Source: Verrucomicrobia subdivision 3 bacterium UBA693 (lineage in GTDB: Bacteria > Verrucomicrobiota > Verrucomicrobiia > Limisphaerales > UBA8199). From it: a stretch of DNA of 43,011 nt. The notes beneath the pieces are model-generated. The model saw only the letters and a program-made list of their open reading frames with translations. It searched no databases and was not told where the DNA came from. Positions within the stretch are counted from its first letter, which is position 1. The number at the start of each line of letters is the position of its first letter. A program made the translations under genes and the position numbers. Location of the stretch: positions 1-43,011 of the forward strand of contig DBMR01000115.1 in NCBI GenBank assembly GCA_002298785.1. Reading direction: 5' to 3'. Positions 40,414-43,011 of this stretch are shown in pieces.

Positions 40414-40512
40414 GTCCAACCCGAGTGTATCCGCCAGGCATTCCAAACTGACACGAACCCTCGGCACCTGTCTTCCCCAAAGCACGGCGGATACACTCTC
40501 TAAAGGTTAGAA
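40093..40512 (+). repeat. Copy 2 of the mosaic repeat of about 415 bp
   Basis: Its first 135 bp and its terminal stem region match copy 1 at 37181; the centre differs but keeps the same length. With copy 1 it brackets five cassette-type genes. Confidence 0.8.
40414..40512 (+). other. attC-like site 6
   Basis: GTCCAAC (40414-40420, perfect RYYYAAC), a 13-bp stem GAGTGTATCCGCC (40423-40435) with GGCGGATACACTC (40486-40498), then GTTAGAA (40506-40512), which fits GTTRRRY except at the last base. The next gene starts 11 nt later. Confidence 0.58.
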
Positions 40513-40523
40513 CTGAGACCGGT

Positions 40524-41114
40524 ATGGAAACGCCTCCAGTTATCGCGACTGTCCCAAAGAGCAAGCGCATACGCACCGTGCTTTACGCGCTGCTCGCATT
40601 GCTCGCATTAGGGGCAGCGCTTATGGGCATCCTTATCGGTTTTTTTCACGTCATCCGCCCCGAGCCACCGAAGGAAAGCGCTCTGTTCCAGCATTTCTAT
40701 AAGCACCGCGCGGCCTATGAGCAGCTAAAAGAGATGTTCGAAGCAGATCAGAGATTCGCTTTGCAAAGGGTGGGCCCCTTTGGAGTTGTAACTCTAAGGC
40801 CCTTCTTTGAGGGAAAACCCACAGCAACCAGCGATTTTACTCGGGACCGGTACCAGCAGTATCTCCGGCTCCTTGATCAGGTGGGTTCCGTGCAAACCTT
40901 TCGCGTCGCCGATCCTCCAGGGAATCCTGCCTTTACTCTTTGGCAAGGGCTCTGGATTCATCATTACCTTAACATTGACATTGTCTGGTTGGATGGTGTG
41001 CCAACCAACCAGGTCAAGAGCTTGGATCAGTGCCGTAATCTAGGAAACGGGCAGCTCTTCTATAGACACATCGATGGAAACTGGTATTTCGAAACAAATA
41101 TGCGGCCCTTTTAA
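40524..41114 (+). CDS. Hypothetical single-span membrane protein, cassette-type 6
   Basis: 196-residue protein from ATG 40524. The N-terminus is short and basic (VPKSKRIRT), followed by one long hydrophobic segment (VLYALLALLALGAALMGILIGFF, about 20-42) and a 150-residue extracytoplasmic domain (HFYKHRAAYEQLKEMFEAD, LWQGLWIHHYLNIDIVWLDG). The domain family is unknown. The stop codon TAA lies in TTTTAAC, the left box of the best attC-like site in the window. Confidence 0.7.
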   Translation: METPPVIATVPKSKRIRTVLYALLALLALGAALMGILIGFFHVIRPEPPKESALFQHFYKHRAAYEQLKEMFEADQRFALQRVGPFGVVTLRPFFEGKPTATSDFTRDRYQQYLRLLDQVGSVQTFRVADPPGNPAFTLWQGLWIHHYLNIDIVWLDGVPTNQVKSLDQCRNLGNGQLFYRHIDGNWYFETNMRPF

Positions 41115-41201
41115 CAAGGCTGCGGCAGTGGACGCGCCGATCGCGTTCCGCTTGCATTCCGAGCATTTTTGGCGGCGCGCCACTGCGCACCGACGTTCAA
41201 T
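41109..41201 (+). other. attC-like site 7, best formed
   Basis: TTTTAAC (41109-41115) and GTTCAAT (41195-41201) flank a 19-bp paired stem. The left arm is GG-TGC-GCAGTGG-CGCGCCG (41118-41139), with three unpaired bases (C41120, G41124, A41132). The right arm is CGGCGCG-CCACTGC-GCA-CC (41173-41191), with none. Unpaired bases confined to one strand are the structural hallmark of integron attC sites. The next ATG is 5 nt downstream. Confidence 0.65.
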
Positions 41202-41205
41202 TTGC

Positions 41206-41628
41206 ATGCGTGGACTACTGTTCTCGCTGATTTTTGGAATCACAGCAGCCGCTGCTCTCGGAGCGGACGGTTCGAAGAGCATTTACACCGCGAAGGCCCG
41301 GTCGGCATTGCAGCTATTGGCTACTAACCAGCCCAACGTGAGCTTTTTGTCCTCCATCACAAACCTGCCAACGTCTGTCAGCAACCACCTCGCAAAGGTC
41401 ACAGGTATCGCCGATGCTGGTCAGCCGTATTCGGACGGGTGCATCGGCACCAAGCCGCGTCGGAGATTTTTGCTCGCCACGAAAAACGGCCAAACCTACA
41501 ACGTCGCCTTTGAACAGGGGGGCTTTGTCATTACCTTCTACGTCTGGCAGTTTGTTGTGGATGAGACCGGCGGACTTATCAGCGACCAGGAAATCGAACC
41601 TGGCGCTTCACCGTTCGGTGGATTGTAG
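41206..41628 (+). CDS. Hypothetical exported protein, cassette-type 7
   Basis: 140-residue protein from ATG 41206. The frame is open further upstream, but that part is the attC-like site. A signal peptide (MRGLLFSLIFGITAAAALGA) is followed by a soluble domain with LLATNQPNVSFLSSITNLPT, GCIGTKPRRRFLLATKNGQ and FVITFYVWQFVVDE. No family recognised. Only 3 nt separate it from the lipoprotein gene, with no site between, so both would move as one cassette. Confidence 0.68.
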   Translation: MRGLLFSLIFGITAAAALGADGSKSIYTAKARSALQLLATNQPNVSFLSSITNLPTSVSNHLAKVTGIADAGQPYSDGCIGTKPRRRFLLATKNGQTYNVAFEQGGFVITFYVWQFVVDETGGLISDQEIEPGASPFGGL

Positions 41629-41631
41629 TCT

Positions 41632-41793
41632 ATGAAATCGACCATGGTATTTTGTTTGCTGCTGGTCCTGGTTGCGACGGCGGCTTTGTGCGGGTGTGCA
41701 AGTGCATCCCACCGCAACGCACCAGCGCAACATACCTTCAACTCGGATCCAGTGCTCAACGATCGGAGCAGGTGGGTCGATCCGGTGCGCTAA
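41632..41793 (+). CDS. Small lipoprotein-like protein, cassette-type 7b
   Basis: 53-residue product. MKSTMVFCLLLVLVATAALCGCAS is a signal peptide with a lipoprotein-like end (LCGC), leaving about 30 mature residues (ending NDRSRWVDPVR). It follows the preceding exported protein by 3 nt. The stop TAA lies in CGCTAAT, a degenerate left box of the next recombination-like site. Function unknown. Confidence 0.6.
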   Translation: MKSTMVFCLLLVLVATAALCGCASASHRNAPAQHTFNSDPVLNDRSRWVDPVR

Positions 41794-41893
41794 TGATTTC
41801 GCAACCGAACTTTTGCTTCCGTCAACGCGCCAGTCACGTCTCGCTTCGGCTCGGACGCTCTGGGCGGCGCGTCGCTCATCCTCATCGTTGTGT
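41788..41893 (+). other. attC-like site 8
   Basis: CGCTAAT (41788-41794) and GTTGTGT (41887-41893) flank ACGCGCC...GGCGCGT pairing in a longer loop. The right part (GGCGGCGCGTCGCT...TCGTTGT) resembles site 4. Confidence 0.4.
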
Positions 41894-41899
41894 CCAAGT

Positions 41900-42619
41900 A
41901 TGACTGAGCGATACGACAGCACGGCTGCACGACACTATGCAGCCTTTCGACCACCGCTCCACCGCCTTATTCTGGAACGTGTGATTCGCCCCCATGAGTC
42001 TTTCCGGGTCGGCTTGGACGTGGGTTGTGGCACGGGATACTCTGCCGTTGCCCTTACGAAGTATTGCGACCGCGTGTTTGAGCTGGATCCGAATCGCTCA
42101 ATGTTGGATGTGGCTCAGGGGCACCCGAAGATTACTTACCTCCAAGGATCAGGTGAGGCGCTGGGCCAACTTCCAGTGCAGGTATTCGATGTGGTCACCT
42201 TCGCTGGTTCGCTGTTCTACGCGAAGACAGACAGACTTCGGAGGGAACTGGTCAGGGCGTGTCCTCCAGCAGGATCGATTGTCGCCTATGATTTTGAGGT
42301 TCTTCTCAACGAGGTCATGGCGGAGCTAGGAGCAGACTGCCCTGCGGACGCGTCAAATTACGACTACCGCGCGAACATCTCAGATTGGGATGAGTTTGGG
42401 GTTGATACCATCGGCACGGAACGGCTTCGGCTGGAGGTTACCAAGCGCCAGATGGCCCATCTACTTCTGTCAGACTCGAATCGTTATGACGCGCTTGTGA
42501 GGCACTTCCCGAACGGCGACCCATTTGAGTCACTAGTCGGTTGCCTGGAGGACTCCCGCGGGCAATTACACTTGGATGCTGACATTTATTTCACAAGGTA
42601 TCGGGTCCTGGGAAGATGA
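41900..42619 (+). CDS. SAM-dependent methyltransferase, cassette-type 8
   Basis: 239-residue class I methyltransferase from ATG 41900. Motif I is GLDVGCGTGYSAVALTKY (about residues 38-55), and the post-I acidic residue lies in VFELDPNRSML. Motif IV-like VQVFDVVTFAGSLFYA and a following segment beginning LRRELVRACPPAGSIVAYDFEV complete the fold. It most resembles small-molecule methyltransferases of the methyltransferase-11/25 type; the substrate is unknown. It is the last recognisable gene of the cassette-like run. Confidence 0.85.
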   Translation: MTERYDSTAARHYAAFRPPLHRLILERVIRPHESFRVGLDVGCGTGYSAVALTKYCDRVFELDPNRSMLDVAQGHPKITYLQGSGEALGQLPVQVFDVVTFAGSLFYAKTDRLRRELVRACPPAGSIVAYDFEVLLNEVMAELGADCPADASNYDYRANISDWDEFGVDTIGTERLRLEVTKRQMAHLLLSDSNRYDALVRHFPNGDPFESLVGCLEDSRGQLHLDADIYFTRYRVLGR

Positions 42620-42641
42620 CGGCCGGCAAGCACACGACAAA

Positions 42642-42721
42642 GGCGCTGCACCGATTGGCGGCCCCGCCAGGCAGCTTGGCAATTCGGGAGTCGCTGAGGG
42701 GCTGCCATCGGTGAGCTAACG
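42642..42721 (+). repeat. 80-bp hairpin repeat, copy B
   Basis: About 87% identical to 38564-38643. CACCGATTGGCGGCCCC (42649-42665) pairs with GGGGCTGCCATCGGTG (42698-42713). It is not in frame with the preceding methyltransferase but still encodes a peptide ending GNSGVAEGLPSVS followed by TAA. Confidence 0.65.
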
Positions 42722-42894
42722 TCGGCCGATCTATGCGAGCCATCGATAAATGGGGGGGATTTTTGGCGCGCTAGTCATCGCGGCAATTCCCAGTTGTCCC
42801 GGCAGCCACGAACTCACACTCACGGTCGCCTTCACCTGGCACACGCCCCAGCCATTCGTTACGTTCGGGCCGCCGCCGGTCCTCCGCCCACCGC

Positions 42895-42922
42895 CCTCAG
42901 ACCTCAGACCTCAGACCTCAGA
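42895..42922 (+). repeat. Heptamer tandem repeat CCTCAGA, four units
   Basis: Four perfect copies of CCTCAGA and a partial fifth. Confidence 0.9.
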
Positions 42923-42934
42923 CCTTCCCCCCGC

Positions 42935-42963
42935 TTGACACTCTCATCACCGTTTGCTAGTCT
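42935..42963 (+). promoter_or_regulatory. Sigma-70-type promoter facing out of the window
   Basis: Perfect -35 TTGACA (42935-42940), 17-bp spacer, then TGC-TAGTCT with -10 at 42958-42963 and an extended TG. It would start transcription about 40 bp before the window end, driving a gene beyond it. Confidence 0.5.
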
Positions 42964-43011
42964 GAATCGTCAATTGGACGTTGCGGTGTAGCGTCCGTTG
43001 GCCGGCGAAAA

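Larger units (their letters stand above)
42722..43011. other. Terminal region, no supported gene
   Basis: An ATG at 42750 opens a 62-residue frame that runs into heptamer repeats and has a Pro-rich, unconvincing translation. The region contains a heptamer array and an outward-facing promoter candidate near the window end. Confidence 0.5.

Overview
The window looks like a piece of a Verrucomicrobiota chromosome, probably from the Pedosphaera/Limisphaerales side of the phylum. This is an inference from gene style: a prepilin with an H-X9-DG type C-terminus, a giant secreted protein built of pre-peptidase-like domains plus a thrombospondin-3 stretch, secreted PQQ-repeat and Tat-exported Gfo/Idh/MocA proteins, a propeller-type sensor kinase, and heptameric tandem repeats. 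No rRNA or tRNA gene was seen.

Region 1 (1-30.1 kb) is ordinary chromosome. It holds parA, then a three-gene overlapping System II cytochrome c maturation operon (duplicated-domain lipoprotein, ResB, CcsA). A 2-keto-3-deoxy-phosphogluconate aldolase, a PQQ-propeller protein, a rhodanese and an EamA transporter follow. Next come a small membrane protein carrying a ParB-like N-terminal motif, a POT-family transporter, a pseudopilin and a 2,725-residue secreted protein with three 400-residue internal repeats. Then come a divergent tryptophanase-family enzyme with a clear terminator, a Gfo/Idh/MocA oxidoreductase behind a perfect 18-bp palindrome, a kinase/response-regulator pair, a glycoside-hydrolase-like protein and a TPR protein.

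Region 2 (30.1-37.2 kb) is accessory DNA. It starts with what looks like a lone integron-type cassette. It then has remnants of two phage structural genes, a DUF4055 portal and a scaffold-like protein. Between the two remnants sits a complete-looking restriction-modification locus: a PvuII-type N4-cytosine methyltransferase, a divergent C-protein-like regulator, and, in the restriction-gene position, a 497-residue protein with a possible PD-(D/E)XK-like N-terminus and HEAT-like repeats. A DUF2513 gene is translationally coupled to the methyltransferase, and a DUF3800 gene follows on the other strand.

Region 3 (37.2-42.7 kb) is a run of small genes, all on the plus strand. They are separated by imperfect inverted repeats, and several stop codons lie inside RYYYAAC-like boxes, as in gene cassettes of a mobile or sedentary integron. 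The best-formed site is at 41109-41201. No integrase is present in the window. The products are mostly unknown: membrane proteins, a zinc-ribbon-like protein, an exported protein plus a tiny lipoprotein, and a SAM-dependent methyltransferase. The window ends with heptamer repeats and a good promoter facing out of the window.

The strongest candidate for something undescribed is the restriction-modification locus with the HEAT-repeat protein in place of a normal PvuII endonuclease. The cassette array is second.
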